The translations under genes and the position numbers were made by a program. The notes beneath the pieces were generated by a model. It was given only the letters and a program-made list of their open reading frames with translations. It did not search any database and was not told the origin of the DNA. DNA of 64,000 nt from GCA-002050365 sp964237235 (lineage in GTDB: Bacteria > Acidobacteriota > Blastocatellia > Pyrinomonadales > Pyrinomonadaceae), in NCBI GenBank assembly GCA_964237235.1, contig CAXSGY010000023.1:1-64000 (forward strand), given 5' to 3'. Shown one piece after another: positions 51,371 to 60,759 of the stretch (positions within the stretch are counted from its first letter, which is position 1; each line of letters starts with the position of its first letter).

Positions 51371-53023
51371 TTATTTTAACATCGGAATTTTAATATCGTT
51401 CTTCTCGGCAAATTCAATCGCTTCCGCGTATCCAGCGTCAGCGTGGCGGACAACGCCCATTCCCGGATCGGTCGTTAAAACTCTTTCGATTCTCCTGGCG
51501 GCTTCGATTGTTCCGTCGGCGACGATGACTTGTCCGGCGTGTAAGCTGTAACCGATGCCGACTCCGCCGCCTTGATGCAAACTTACCCACGTTGCGCCGC
51601 CGACGGCGTTAATCATTGCGTTGAGGTAAACCCAATCGGCGATGGCATCCGAGCCGTCGCGCATCGCTTCGGTTTCGCGGTTCGGGCTGGCGACCGAGCC
51701 GCAATCCAAATGATCGCGTCCGATGACGATGGGAGCTTTGAGTTCGCCGGACGCGACCATTTCGTTTAATTTTAATCCGGCTCTGGCGCGCTCGTCGTAA
51801 CCGAGCCAGCAGATTCTCGCCGGCAAGCCTTGAAATTCGACTCGTTCCTGCGCCATTGTCAGCCACTTCGTTAAATGATCGTTGTCGGGGAACAGATTCA
51901 TTATCGCTTCGTCGGTTTTGTAGATGTCTTCTTTGTCGCCGCTCAAAGCGACCCAGCGAAACGGTCCTTTGCCTTCACAGAACAGGGGGCGAATGTAGGC
52001 GGGAACAAAGCCCGGATAATCGAAGGCGTTTTCGACACCGTTGTCTTTGGCGCGCTGGCGTAGATTGTTGCCGTAATCGAAGACGATTGAGCCTCTGCGT
52101 TGGAATTCGAGCATTGCTCGGACGTGTTTCGCCATCGAATCCATCGCCAGTTTTCCGTATTCGGTCTGATTCGTTCGGCGCAGTTCGTTCGCTTCTTCGA
52201 TTGAGAGATTTTCGGGAATGTAACCGTAAAGAACATCGTGCGCGGAAGTTTGGTCGGTAACGACATCGGGAATGATTCCTTTTTCCAGAATTTCCCAATG
52301 AACGGTGGCGGCATTGCCCAGAAGCGCGATTGATTTGGCTTCTTTTTTGGCGGTGAATTCTTTGACCATCGCCAACGCTTCGTCCAAACTCTCGGTCGCC
52401 AAATCAACTTGCTTTAATTGCAAGCGACGTTCGATGCGCCATTTGTCAACTTCGACTAAGAGTCCGACACCGCCGTTAAATGTAATCGCCTGCGCCTGCG
52501 CTCCGCCCATTTCGCCTAAGCCCGCCGTCAAAACGAACTTTCCTTGCAAATCATTCCAATTGTTTTGTCGGGCGAGTGAGCCGAAAGTTTCATAAGTTCC
52601 CTGCAAAATTCCCTGCGTGCCGATGTAAATCCAGCTTCCGGCGGTCATCTGTCCATACATCATTAAACCTTCGCGTTCGTAGCGGTTGAAATTTTCCTGC
52701 GTCGCCCAATGCGGAACGATGTTCGTATTGGCAATTAAAACCTTCGGCGCGTCGGTATGCGTTTTGAAGACGGCGACGGGTTTGCCCGATTGCACGAGCA
52801 GAGTTTCGTCGGCTTCGAGATTTTTCAGAGATTCTAAAATCGCGTCGAACGATTCCCAATTTCGGGCAGCTTTGCCGCGTCCGCCGTAAACGATTAAATT
52901 ATCTGGATCGAACGCGACATTCTGGTCGAGATTGTTTTGAATCATCCGATACGCGGCTTCGGAAAGCCAGTTTTTGCAGGTTAAAGTTGTTCCGGTCGGT
53001 GCTTTGATCAGGCGTTTTGTCAT
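51371..53023 (-). CDS. hutU: Urocanate hydratase
   Basis: A 550-residue cytosolic enzyme that hydrates urocanate to imidazolonepropionate using NAD+ in the histidine degradation pathway. It carries the family's signature YGGRGKAARNWESF, TAGLGEMGGAQAQAI, VTDQTSAHD and IGRDHLDCGSVASP with the catalytic Cys, and HQGGGVGIGYSLHAGQV near the end. Length matches the family (about 555). hutG for the last step lies 4 kb away on the plus strand; hutH and hutI are not in the window. Confidence 0.98.
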   Translation of the reverse strand: MTKRLIKAPTGTTLTCKNWLSEAAYRMIQNNLDQNVAFDPDNLIVYGGRGKAARNWESFDAILESLKNLEADETLLVQSGKPVAVFKTHTDAPKVLIANTNIVPHWATQENFNRYEREGLMMYGQMTAGSWIYIGTQGILQGTYETFGSLARQNNWNDLQGKFVLTAGLGEMGGAQAQAITFNGGVGLLVEVDKWRIERRLQLKQVDLATESLDEALAMVKEFTAKKEAKSIALLGNAATVHWEILEKGIIPDVVTDQTSAHDVLYGYIPENLSIEEANELRRTNQTEYGKLAMDSMAKHVRAMLEFQRRGSIVFDYGNNLRQRAKDNGVENAFDYPGFVPAYIRPLFCEGKGPFRWVALSGDKEDIYKTDEAIMNLFPDNDHLTKWLTMAQERVEFQGLPARICWLGYDERARAGLKLNEMVASGELKAPIVIGRDHLDCGSVASPNRETEAMRDGSDAIADWVYLNAMINAVGGATWVSLHQGGGVGIGYSLHAGQVIVADGTIEAARRIERVLTTDPGMGVVRHADAGYAEAIEFAEKNDIKIPMLK

Positions 53024-53193
53024 AGCGAAATGATAAACGAAAATTAATTAGAGATGAAATTACGGACATTTTAATCTTTCTGCCGCGAAAGAAATTCGCC
53101 GCTCTAATAATTTATTTTTTGTGACCGGTGACACCTTTTAAACGAAAAACCCGTTTACTCGATTGAAGGTTAAAATTTTAAACGGAAAGAGAA

Positions 53194-53572
53194 TTGAAAA
53201 TGACGAAAGTTTTCTTGATTGTTTTATTTGTCACGGCGTTTGTTGCAGGCGCGTCAAATGCGGCGTTGGCGCAGCAATCGAAAGTTGATGCGTCGAACGC
53301 AGCGCAAATCAACCGGTTAGTCGCGCTGACGGGCAACGCTTTTCCGAAACCGGGTTCGATAAAAGACATTAAATGCGAAGTAAATCGCCCTTGAACAAAC
53401 GCCGCTCGACGGTTTATATCTCAAAATCGTTTAAACGGAAACAGAAGAAAACTTCAAATCCAAAGGGCAAGCATCGGAAGAGAAATTAAACAGCGACTTG
53501 AGCAAATTTTTCACGAAGCAAGCCCTGGACAAAATGCTCGACGAATTTCTCGAAGAGCATTCTGAAAATTAG
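53194..53572 (+). pseudogene. Small secreted protein gene with a frameshift and a stop
   Basis: From ATG 53194 a signal peptide and start (MTKVFLIVLFVTAFVAG) read for 66 codons. At about 53390 the frame shifts: the next frame has EQTPLDGLYLKIV, a TAA at 53432, then FKSKGQASEEKLNSDLSKFF and ALDKMLDEFLEEHSEN to the stop at 53570. The lost protein would be about 125 residues with a helical C-terminus. The amino acid composition of the second half looks like real protein. No family is recognised. Confidence 0.5.
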
Positions 53573-53603
53573 TTTTCGCGCGAATTTCTCAGCGTGCGGT
53601 TTA

Positions 53604-53671
53604 CTATGTGTCGCTATGTCTCTATGTGTTTAAGAAAAATTTGAAACACATAGAAACATAGCAACACATAG
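53604..53671. repeat. Word-repeat palindrome (acatag words)
   Basis: Arms 53604-53631 and 53644-53671 pair over 28 bases with two mismatches and a 12-base loop. The words are the same as those of the element at 34639. It follows the decayed secreted-protein gene. Confidence 0.88.
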
Positions 53672-53828
53672 ATTTTTACTTTATTTCAATGCCTGCCGTC
53701 TAACTCCATACATACTCAAAATCTGTTTCAAGGTCTTTCGGGCAAGCGGTTTAATTATTCGTTTCACGTCAATTTTATGTTAAAGTTTTCCAGTAAAAAA
53801 AGCGTCAAATTTCGCTTCGTGAATAATT

Positions 53829-54800
53829 ATGCGCCTGTTGATTTTGATTTGTTTGATATTTACGCTGCTCACGACCGGCGTTCCGGCTCAAAAAAGCCGG
53901 AAGAAACCGGCTGCGAATTTGCCTGAAACGACGCTTCAAAATGCGCCCGCCGTTGCTGCGCCGCCGACGGCGAAGGAAATTTCGGGCGCGGGAATCAGCG
54001 GAAAATTATTACGCTATAAAGATTTCCCGACGAAGATTTCTCTCGCGCGCAACGTTGACGTTTGGCTGCCGCCCGGTTACGACCAGAACGAAAACGAACG
54101 CTATCCGGTTTTGTATATGCACGACGGGCAGAATGTTTTCAACCCGGCAGATTCGCAGAGCGGCGTTGAATGGGGCGTTGACGAAACCTTAACCCGTTTG
54201 ATAACGGAAAAAAAAGCGCGCCCGGCGATCATCGTCGGCATCTGGAACACTCCGTATCGTTTTACCGAATACGCGCCGCGCAAAGCTCTCGAATTAAATA
54301 TCCGCAAAGACATCGAATCTTCGCCGCTCATCACACAAAAAGAAGGCGAATCCGACAAATATCTGCGCTTTATCGTCAGCGAACTGAAACCGTTCGTTGA
54401 CGAAAATTATCGCACCAAACCCGACGCGAAAAACACTCTTATAATGGGTTCGAGCCAGGGCGGTTTGATGTCGGTTTATGCGATTTCAGAATATCCGAAC
54501 GTCTTCGGCGGCGCGGCGTGTCTCTCGACGCAGTTTCCGCTCGGCGACGGAATCATCGTCGAATATATGAAACAATTTCTGCCCGCGCCGAAAACGCACC
54601 GCATTTATTTCGATTACGGAACCGAATCGCTCGATGCGGATTATGAACCTTTTCAGGAAAAGGCGGACGCGGTAATGCGGGCGAAGGGTTACAAGCGCGA
54701 CAAAAATTGGACGACGCGAAAATTCGTTGGCGCGGATCACACCGAAAAATCCTGGAGCGCGCGCGTTGACGTGCCACTCGTTTTTCTGCTCGGCAAATAA
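53829..54800 (+). CDS. Secreted esterase (Fes/IroE-like alpha/beta hydrolase)
   Basis: A 323-residue exported hydrolase (signal peptide ends PAQ, residue 20). The alpha/beta-hydrolase core has YPVLYMHDGQNVF (oxyanion region), IMGSSQGGLMS (GxSxG nucleophile), FDYGTESLDADYE (acid) and GADHTEKSW (His). This is the pattern of putative esterases related to enterochelin esterase and mycolyltransferases. The substrate is not known. The next gene starts 31 bases after its stop. Confidence 0.88.
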   Translation: MRLLILICLIFTLLTTGVPAQKSRKKPAANLPETTLQNAPAVAAPPTAKEISGAGISGKLLRYKDFPTKISLARNVDVWLPPGYDQNENERYPVLYMHDGQNVFNPADSQSGVEWGVDETLTRLITEKKARPAIIVGIWNTPYRFTEYAPRKALELNIRKDIESSPLITQKEGESDKYLRFIVSELKPFVDENYRTKPDAKNTLIMGSSQGGLMSVYAISEYPNVFGGAACLSTQFPLGDGIIVEYMKQFLPAPKTHRIYFDYGTESLDADYEPFQEKADAVMRAKGYKRDKNWTTRKFVGADHTEKSWSARVDVPLVFLLGK

Positions 54801-54830
54801 TTTGAATTGATTTCGCTTCGTCAAAACTTT

Positions 54831-57209
54831 ATGAACGAATCCGACGAGAAAATAAATCAACTGCAGGCGCGGCTCGACAAAATGGTCGAATACCAGAATT
54901 ATTTTTACCGCGAAATAAATCAAATCCGCGACGAAATTAAGCTTCTCCAATCCGGCAAAGCAACCGCCGAAACGAATCAAACAGCCGCCAATGCTCACAA
55001 CGAACCGCCGGTGCGCGAGATAAACCGCGTGCCGAAAATTCTCCCGCGCGCTCAAGATCAAACGACTGCTAATCAAACCGCCGACCGAACCGCGCCGCCA
55101 ACTTTTGAAGCGTCCGTTGCACAGCCGAAGGCGGCTCGTCAATCGAACCTCGAAGAATTTGTCGGCAAAAATCTGATTAGCTTGATCGGCATCGTGATAA
55201 CGATTTTAGGTGTCGGCATCGGCGCGAAATACGCGATTGACCGCGACTTGATCAGCCCGACGATGCGGATCATTCTCGGCTACGCTTTCGCCGCCGGACT
55301 GCTCGCCGTCGCTCTTCGATTAAAAAATAAATACTTAAATTTCAGCGCGGTTTTATTGAGCGGCGCGTTAGCGATTATTTATTTTTTGACGCTTTTCGCT
55401 TACAGCTTTTACGCTTTGATGCCGCAGCCGGTCGCGTTTTTGATAATGCTTGTGACGACGGCGTTCGGCGTGGTCGCGGCGATCAATTTTAACCGGCAAG
55501 TCATCGCGCACATCGGTTTGGTCGGAGCTTATGCCGTGCCGTTTCTTCTGAGCAATAATTCGGGGCGCGCCGACGTTTTGTTCGGCTATATGACGATTAT
55601 CAATTTCGGAATTTTGGTGATTTCAATCAAAAAATTCTGGAAAAGTTTATATTATTCGTCGTTCATTTTTACGTGGCTGATTTACGCGGTCTGGTTTTTG
55701 AGCAGTTATCGTCCCGACGAACAATTCGCCGTTGCGCTCGGCTTCGCGTTCGTATTTTTTATCACATTTTATTTAACTTTTCTGTCCTACAAATTAATCG
55801 CCAAAGAAGATTTTAATGCCGAAATCGTCGTGCTTGTTTTGCTCAATTCGTTCATTTTTTACGGCTTCGGCTATGCGATTATCAACGACCGCGCGGGCTT
55901 CGACGCTTATCTCGGTTTGTTTACGCTGCTCAACGCGCTAATCAATTTGGCGTTCGCCGCCGTTATCTACAAATACAAATTGGGCGACGAAAAAAATCTC
56001 TATCTCGCCGTCGCACTGGCAATCACTTTTGTCACCATCGCCGTTCCGGTGCAGTTTCGCGGCAGTTGGATCACGCTTTTATGGACGGCGGAAATGTTAA
56101 TTCTTTTCTGGCTCGGGCGTTTTCGCAAAATCACTCTTTATGAAAATCTTTCCTACGTTTTGATGATTTTGGCGAGCCTTAGTCTTTTAATCGAATGGGA
56201 ATACGCCGTTTCGAGCGAGGCGGTTTTAACGCCGGTTTTTAATCGAAATTTTCTGACTTCGATTTTGTTCGCAGCGGGTTTTGCCGTCGTCGCCTTTCTC
56301 AATCGCCGAATGCCCGCCGTTGAAAATCGAAAATCAATCGGCGCATTGCTCGATGTCGCGCTTCCGGCGATTTTTTTGTTCGCTTTATACAATACTTTGC
56401 GCATCGAAATCGGCAATTATTTTCACGCGCGAACGACGGCGACGCGCGTTCCGGCGGTTTCATCGGCTGATTCGGAAACAACCTATTTTCAAAGCGACGG
56501 CGACTTGAATTTATTTAACGTCGTCTGGCAGATAAATTACTCGATGCTTTTTCTCGCCGCGCTGTCGCTCGTCAACATCAAAAAATTCCGCAGCGCGACG
56601 CTCGGGTTTGCCAATCTCGGATTGAACGCGCTCGTTATTTTTGTTTTTTTGACCGCCGGATTGTTCGTCCTGAGTCTTCTGCGCGCCAATTATCTTTTTC
56701 CGCCGGATTCAAATTCGTTTCCGCATTCGATTTTTAATATTTATCTCAGATACGTTTCGCTCGCCTTCGCCGCCGCGCTCGTTTCGGCGAGTTATTTTTA
56801 TATTAAACAATCGTTTCTCACGGAAAAAATCTCCGCGAAATATTTGACCTTCGCATTCGACGCGGCTTTTCATTCGACGATTTTGATTGCGGCGAGCAGC
56901 GAATTGATAAATTGGATGGACATTGTCGGCTACAACGATTCGTATAAACTCGGCTTGAGTATTTTGTGGGGTTTCTACGCGCTCCTTCTGATCGTTCTCG
57001 GCATCGTGCAGCGCAAAAAATATTTGCGAATCGGCGCGATTGGCTTGTTCGGCTTAACGCTTCTGAAATTATTTTTCTACGACATTTCCGATCTCGACAC
57101 GATTTCCAAAACCGTCGTTTTCGTCGTTCTCGGCGTTTTGCTCTTAATCGTTTCGTTTCTTTACAACAAATACAAAACGATTATTTTTACCGACGACGAA
57201 GCCGTCTGA
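54831..57209 (+). CDS. Large DUF2339 membrane protein
   Basis: A 792-residue integral membrane protein from the ATG at 54831 (MNESDEKINQLQARLDKMVE); an upstream TTG at 54807 is the longer open frame. The N-terminal coiled coil (1-42) is followed by a Thr/Ala/Glu-rich linker and about 20 hydrophobic helices starting near residue 115 with NLISLIGIVITILGVGIGAK, which is the DUF2339 signature. It ends with a short cytosolic tail (YNKYKTIIFTDDEAV). Function of the family is unknown. Located between an esterase and hutG on the plus strand. Confidence 0.9.
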   Translation: MNESDEKINQLQARLDKMVEYQNYFYREINQIRDEIKLLQSGKATAETNQTAANAHNEPPVREINRVPKILPRAQDQTTANQTADRTAPPTFEASVAQPKAARQSNLEEFVGKNLISLIGIVITILGVGIGAKYAIDRDLISPTMRIILGYAFAAGLLAVALRLKNKYLNFSAVLLSGALAIIYFLTLFAYSFYALMPQPVAFLIMLVTTAFGVVAAINFNRQVIAHIGLVGAYAVPFLLSNNSGRADVLFGYMTIINFGILVISIKKFWKSLYYSSFIFTWLIYAVWFLSSYRPDEQFAVALGFAFVFFITFYLTFLSYKLIAKEDFNAEIVVLVLLNSFIFYGFGYAIINDRAGFDAYLGLFTLLNALINLAFAAVIYKYKLGDEKNLYLAVALAITFVTIAVPVQFRGSWITLLWTAEMLILFWLGRFRKITLYENLSYVLMILASLSLLIEWEYAVSSEAVLTPVFNRNFLTSILFAAGFAVVAFLNRRMPAVENRKSIGALLDVALPAIFLFALYNTLRIEIGNYFHARTTATRVPAVSSADSETTYFQSDGDLNLFNVVWQINYSMLFLAALSLVNIKKFRSATLGFANLGLNALVIFVFLTAGLFVLSLLRANYLFPPDSNSFPHSIFNIYLRYVSLAFAAALVSASYFYIKQSFLTEKISAKYLTFAFDAAFHSTILIAASSELINWMDIVGYNDSYKLGLSILWGFYALLLIVLGIVQRKKYLRIGAIGLFGLTLLKLFFYDISDLDTISKTVVFVVLGVLLLIVSFLYNKYKTIIFTDDEAV

Positions 57210-57227
57210 AATTTCGCTTTTCGTTTT

Positions 57228-58175
57228 ATGTTCGATATTTTTCAAAACACGACGCGACCGGCGGCAAATCTGTTTTTTCGCAAAAACGACGCGCACGATC
57301 CGCGTCTCGGCGAGACAGTTTCGGCGGCAATCGAAGATTACGAAAAATCCGAAATCGTTATTCTCGGCTGTCCGCAGGACGAAGGCGTGGCGAGAAACGG
57401 AGGCAGACTCGGCGCGGCGCGCGCGCCAGACGCGATTCGAACGCAGTTTTATAAATTAACGACGTTCGGAGTCGAAGCGAAAATTTTCGATGTCGGCGAC
57501 ACGATCATTCAAAAATCTCTGGAAGCAACGCACGATTCGCAGACAAAAATCGTCGAACAAATTTTGCGCGATGAAAAAAAGTTAATCGTTCTCGGCGGCG
57601 GCAACGATGTTTCCTACGCGGACGCGCGTGCCGTCTCAAACATCTTCGGCGCGGAAAATTTGACGGCTTTGAATATTGACGCGCATTTTGACGTTCGCGC
57701 CGACGAGGCGCGCAACAGCGGCACGCCTTACCGGCAACTTTTGGAAGAACGATTGATCGCACCCGCAAATTTTTACGAAGTCGCGTTTCAGATGCATCTC
57801 GCTTCGCCCGTTTATTTTGAATATCTGAAAAATTTGAACGTCAAATTGATGAGCCTCGAAGCGTTTCAAAACTCGTCCGACGAATTTCGAAAAGATTTTT
57901 CCAAAAAAATTTCGACGTTTGACGCGGACGCGGCGATTTTTTGGGGTTTTGACGTTGATGCGGTTCGTGCGGCGGACGCGCCCGGCACGTCCGCGCCCGG
58001 TCCGCTCGGTTTGAGCGCGGCGGAGTTTGGCGCGCTTGCCGCGTTTGCCGGAAAATTTGCGGCGACGAAAATAATTGAATTTACTGAAATGAATCCGAAT
58101 TTTGACATTGATTATCGCACCGCCAAACTCGTCGCCGTCGCAATGCATAAATTCATCGTCGCTTGTAAAAAATAA
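57228..58175 (+). CDS. hutG: Formimidoylglutamase (ureohydrolase family)
   Basis: A 315-residue enzyme of the arginase/agmatinase fold that splits formimidoylglutamate into glutamate and formamide, the last step of histidine degradation. The Mn-binding motifs are complete: GGGNDVSYADARAV (family: GGDHS), NIDAHFDVR (DAHxD), SGTPYRQLLEE and WGFDVDAVRAADAPG (DxD). The GGGND in place of GGDHS is the variant typical of HutG. hutU in the same window supports the assignment. It starts 18 bases after the DUF2339 gene. Confidence 0.9.
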   Translation: MFDIFQNTTRPAANLFFRKNDAHDPRLGETVSAAIEDYEKSEIVILGCPQDEGVARNGGRLGAARAPDAIRTQFYKLTTFGVEAKIFDVGDTIIQKSLEATHDSQTKIVEQILRDEKKLIVLGGGNDVSYADARAVSNIFGAENLTALNIDAHFDVRADEARNSGTPYRQLLEERLIAPANFYEVAFQMHLASPVYFEYLKNLNVKLMSLEAFQNSSDEFRKDFSKKISTFDADAAIFWGFDVDAVRAADAPGTSAPGPLGLSAAEFGALAAFAGKFAATKIIEFTEMNPNFDIDYRTAKLVAVAMHKFIVACKK

Positions 58176-58179
58176 AAAA

Positions 58180-58206
58180 GGCTCGATTGAAATTTTCAAC
58201 CGAACC
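58180..58206 (-). terminator. Hairpin with T-run after the GlsB/YeaQ gene
   Basis: Stem at 58180-58206 with G-U pairs; on the minus strand it is followed by TTTTTT and a second T-run. It is 31 bases past the stop at 58237. Confidence 0.65.
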
Positions 58207-58236
58207 CTGCATTAAATAGAACTTTAAAAGCTAATT

Positions 58237-58518
58237 CTATGTTCTTAAACTTCTTCCCGTCGCCAAACGATAAATTGCCAGAACGACAATCGCGCCGATA
58301 ACGGAAAAGATAAATCCGACTAAAGAATTGCTCACATTCGACATCGAATCCGCCATCGGATAACCGAGCAGGCTGGCGACAAATCCGCCGACCACCGCGC
58401 CGACAATACCCAAAATCGTCGTCAGAATAAATCCGCCGCCGTCAGGTCCGGGCATAATTGATTTTGCGATAAAACCAGCCAAGAACCCCAAAATTATCCA
58501 GATAATTAAAGAAATCAT
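58237..58518 (-). CDS. GlsB/YeaQ/YmgE-family stress-response membrane protein
   Basis: A 93-residue protein with three hydrophobic helices (3-20, 29-50, 64-85) and the family's glycine-rich start IIWIILGFLAGFIAKSIMPG followed by GGGFILTTILGIVGAVVGGF, an exact YeaQ/GlsB pattern. It is an inner-membrane protein of general stress. A ribosome-binding site (caggag) lies before the ATG. It is transcribed towards hutG and ends in a terminator hairpin. Confidence 0.93.
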   Translation of the reverse strand: MISLIIWIILGFLAGFIAKSIMPGPDGGGFILTTILGIVGAVVGGFVASLLGYPMADSMSNVSNSLVGFIFSVIGAIVVLAIYRLATGRSLRT

Positions 58519-58826
58519 ATTTTCATCTCCTGTTTTAAAGTTTCCAAGTTTCCCTTTTTAAAGTTATCCCGTCAAGGCTTTTACCTTATGTAAAGTTATT
58601 GAGCAACAGACGTGCCAAGAATTATACTTCAATTTGCCAGGCATAAATAGTTATTTTTATTGTATATTTCGATCTACGGCAAAAATCGAGCTTTGCAGAG
58701 TCTTCTCTTGTGTATTGATTTCGCACATTTTTTAAATTGAAGCCGAAGGATGTTTTCAACGAATACGTTTACTATTTTCGCGGATCGGATTACTATTTAT
58801 CTGCTAAATATTTAAGGAGTTGACAG
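58519..58826. other. Divergent intergenic region
   Basis: A 308-base AT-rich gap between the YeaQ-like gene (minus) and the first helical-repeat gene (plus). AAGGAG lies eleven bases before the GTG at 58827. No operator or small gene is clear. Confidence 0.55.
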
Positions 58827-60680
58827 GTGTTTGTAAAAAAAATTTTAATCTTCTCAATCGGCATCGCGCTGTTCGGCAATTCACTGGCTCAAACCGATTC
58901 TAAAAATCCGCCGCCGAAAACTGATACCGCGCCGGAAGTTCAGGAAAAGGCAATTAAATTACTGACCAGACTCGCCGGTGATGCCGAGCAGTTTTCGCTG
59001 CCGCAGAACCGCATAATGGCGCGCACGCTGGTGGCGAACTTACTCTGGGACAGCGACGAAAAACAAGCCCGCGCGCTTTTTCAAAGCGCGATTAACGAAT
59101 TGAATTTACTGATCGGACAGCTACCGATTGAGCCGCCCGAAGAAGAAAGCGACGAAGAAAGCTATGAAAGATACAACCGCCTGAACGACGCAAAAACTTT
59201 GCGGAGCGATCTGCTTTTGAAAATCGCTGCCCGCGATCCGAAATTCGCTCTCGAATCAATGCAGCTGCTCGCCCGCAAAAACGCCGACGGCGCGAGTATT
59301 TTTGAAGAAGACCAAACCCTCGAACTGGATTTAGCAACGCAAATCGCTGCCAAAGACCCGAAACAAGCCTATGATTTGGCAAAGAAAAATCTTGAAAACG
59401 GACTCAGCGCGAATCTTTATTCGACGCTTGAAGACCTTTATAAGAAAGATTCGGAACTCGGCGCGAAATTGGCGCAGGATATTTTATCCAAATTAAAAAG
59501 CCGCGACACGACGATCAGCTCCAGTTCGGATTACGTCGGCAACGCGAGTGTAATGTCTAATGGTGCAGTAATTGCCAAGTCAAACGGTTTAATCGTCAAC
59601 GTCTGGGAAGTTCAGTCGTTTCTCGAAAGCGTTAAAAAACTCAACCGGCAGGCGGCGAAGGACAAAAAACCGAATCTTCTGGCGGACAATGAGATAAAGG
59701 ATTTAATCGAAATTCTGGCACAGAAATACGTGCGCCAGCAATATCTTTCGTCGTATGAAGTTTCCAAGATTATGCCGGAAATCAGCAAATTTTTTCCGGC
59801 GCAGGCGCAGGCGATTCGCGCCAAGCTCGGTCAAGCCGAATCGGCGACGCTCAACAATTTAATCGGCGACGAAGCGTTTCAAAACGAAATCGAAGACAAA
59901 CCAATCGAGGAAGTTTTGCAGATTATCGAGAAAAAGCCCGTCGCCGACCGCGACAATTTATATTATCAAGCCGCGCAAAAATCCTTCGGCGCGAATCAGA
60001 TCGAAGATGCCAAAAAACTTTACGGCAAGATGAAAGTTAAGCGCGAGGGCGATTATCTGGATAAACAAATTGCCAACGCTCTGCCGCTCGAATTAGCCAA
60101 AAAGGGTGATTTAAGCGAAGTTCGGCAAGCTCTCGCGCGGCTTAAATCGCCCGAAGAACGCATCGAAGTTTTAACCGCGCTCGCCCAATCCGTCGCCGAA
60201 AGCGGCGATAAAAAAACCGCCGTCGTGCTGTTCGGCGAAGCGCGCTCGATTTACACGGGCAGAATGAAGAGCCGCAAAAATCTCGCTTCGATTATGCAGC
60301 TCGCGCAAGCCGCGAGTGTTGTCGAACCGGAACAGGGCTTTTCGATTATTGAAACGAACGTCAATTATTTTAACGACATCATCGGCGCGGCGATTGTTCT
60401 GGACGAATTTAATGAGGTCGGCGCGGTCAAAGACGAAGAGCTGCGGCTCGAAACGGTGCAAGCCGAAGCGTATCGGAGCGTTCCCGATTCGGTTCGATTA
60501 ATCAAAAATTTCGCCGCCGCCGATTTTGACCGGGCAGTAAATTTAGCCGATAAATTCGCGCGTTCCGAAGCCAGATTTTTCGCCGCGTTCCGCATCGCCG
60601 AAGCGATTCTCGATCCGAACGCCGAGAAAATCGAAAAGGATTTTCAAACGAAAATCAGCCAGGAAGAATACGACCATTAA
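58827..60680 (+). CDS. Exported helical-repeat protein, first of a tandem pair
   Basis: A 617-residue protein with a GTG start: AAGGAG lies eleven bases before it, and a signal peptide follows (residues 1-20). The rest is nearly all helical, with repeated units of about 35-40 residues; near residue 70 LLWDSDEKQARALFQSAINEL and at the end RIAEAILDP. The related gene downstream has the same plan: residues 55-90 there read ANLMWFSDEKEARAMFQ. Neither carries a domain I recognise; a TPR-like alpha solenoid is the best guess. Role unknown. Confidence 0.75.
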   Translation: MFVKKILIFSIGIALFGNSLAQTDSKNPPPKTDTAPEVQEKAIKLLTRLAGDAEQFSLPQNRIMARTLVANLLWDSDEKQARALFQSAINELNLLIGQLPIEPPEEESDEESYERYNRLNDAKTLRSDLLLKIAARDPKFALESMQLLARKNADGASIFEEDQTLELDLATQIAAKDPKQAYDLAKKNLENGLSANLYSTLEDLYKKDSELGAKLAQDILSKLKSRDTTISSSSDYVGNASVMSNGAVIAKSNGLIVNVWEVQSFLESVKKLNRQAAKDKKPNLLADNEIKDLIEILAQKYVRQQYLSSYEVSKIMPEISKFFPAQAQAIRAKLGQAESATLNNLIGDEAFQNEIEDKPIEEVLQIIEKKPVADRDNLYYQAAQKSFGANQIEDAKKLYGKMKVKREGDYLDKQIANALPLELAKKGDLSEVRQALARLKSPEERIEVLTALAQSVAESGDKKTAVVLFGEARSIYTGRMKSRKNLASIMQLAQAASVVEPEQGFSIIETNVNYFNDIIGAAIVLDEFNEVGAVKDEELRLETVQAEAYRSVPDSVRLIKNFAAADFDRAVNLADKFARSEARFFAAFRIAEAILDPNAEKIEKDFQTKISQEEYDH

Positions 60681-60759
60681 ATTTCGCGCGGCGCGAATTC
60701 AGTTTAATTGATACGTAACCGAAAATCTCTAATTTTGATATTTATAAAGGAGTCGTCAA

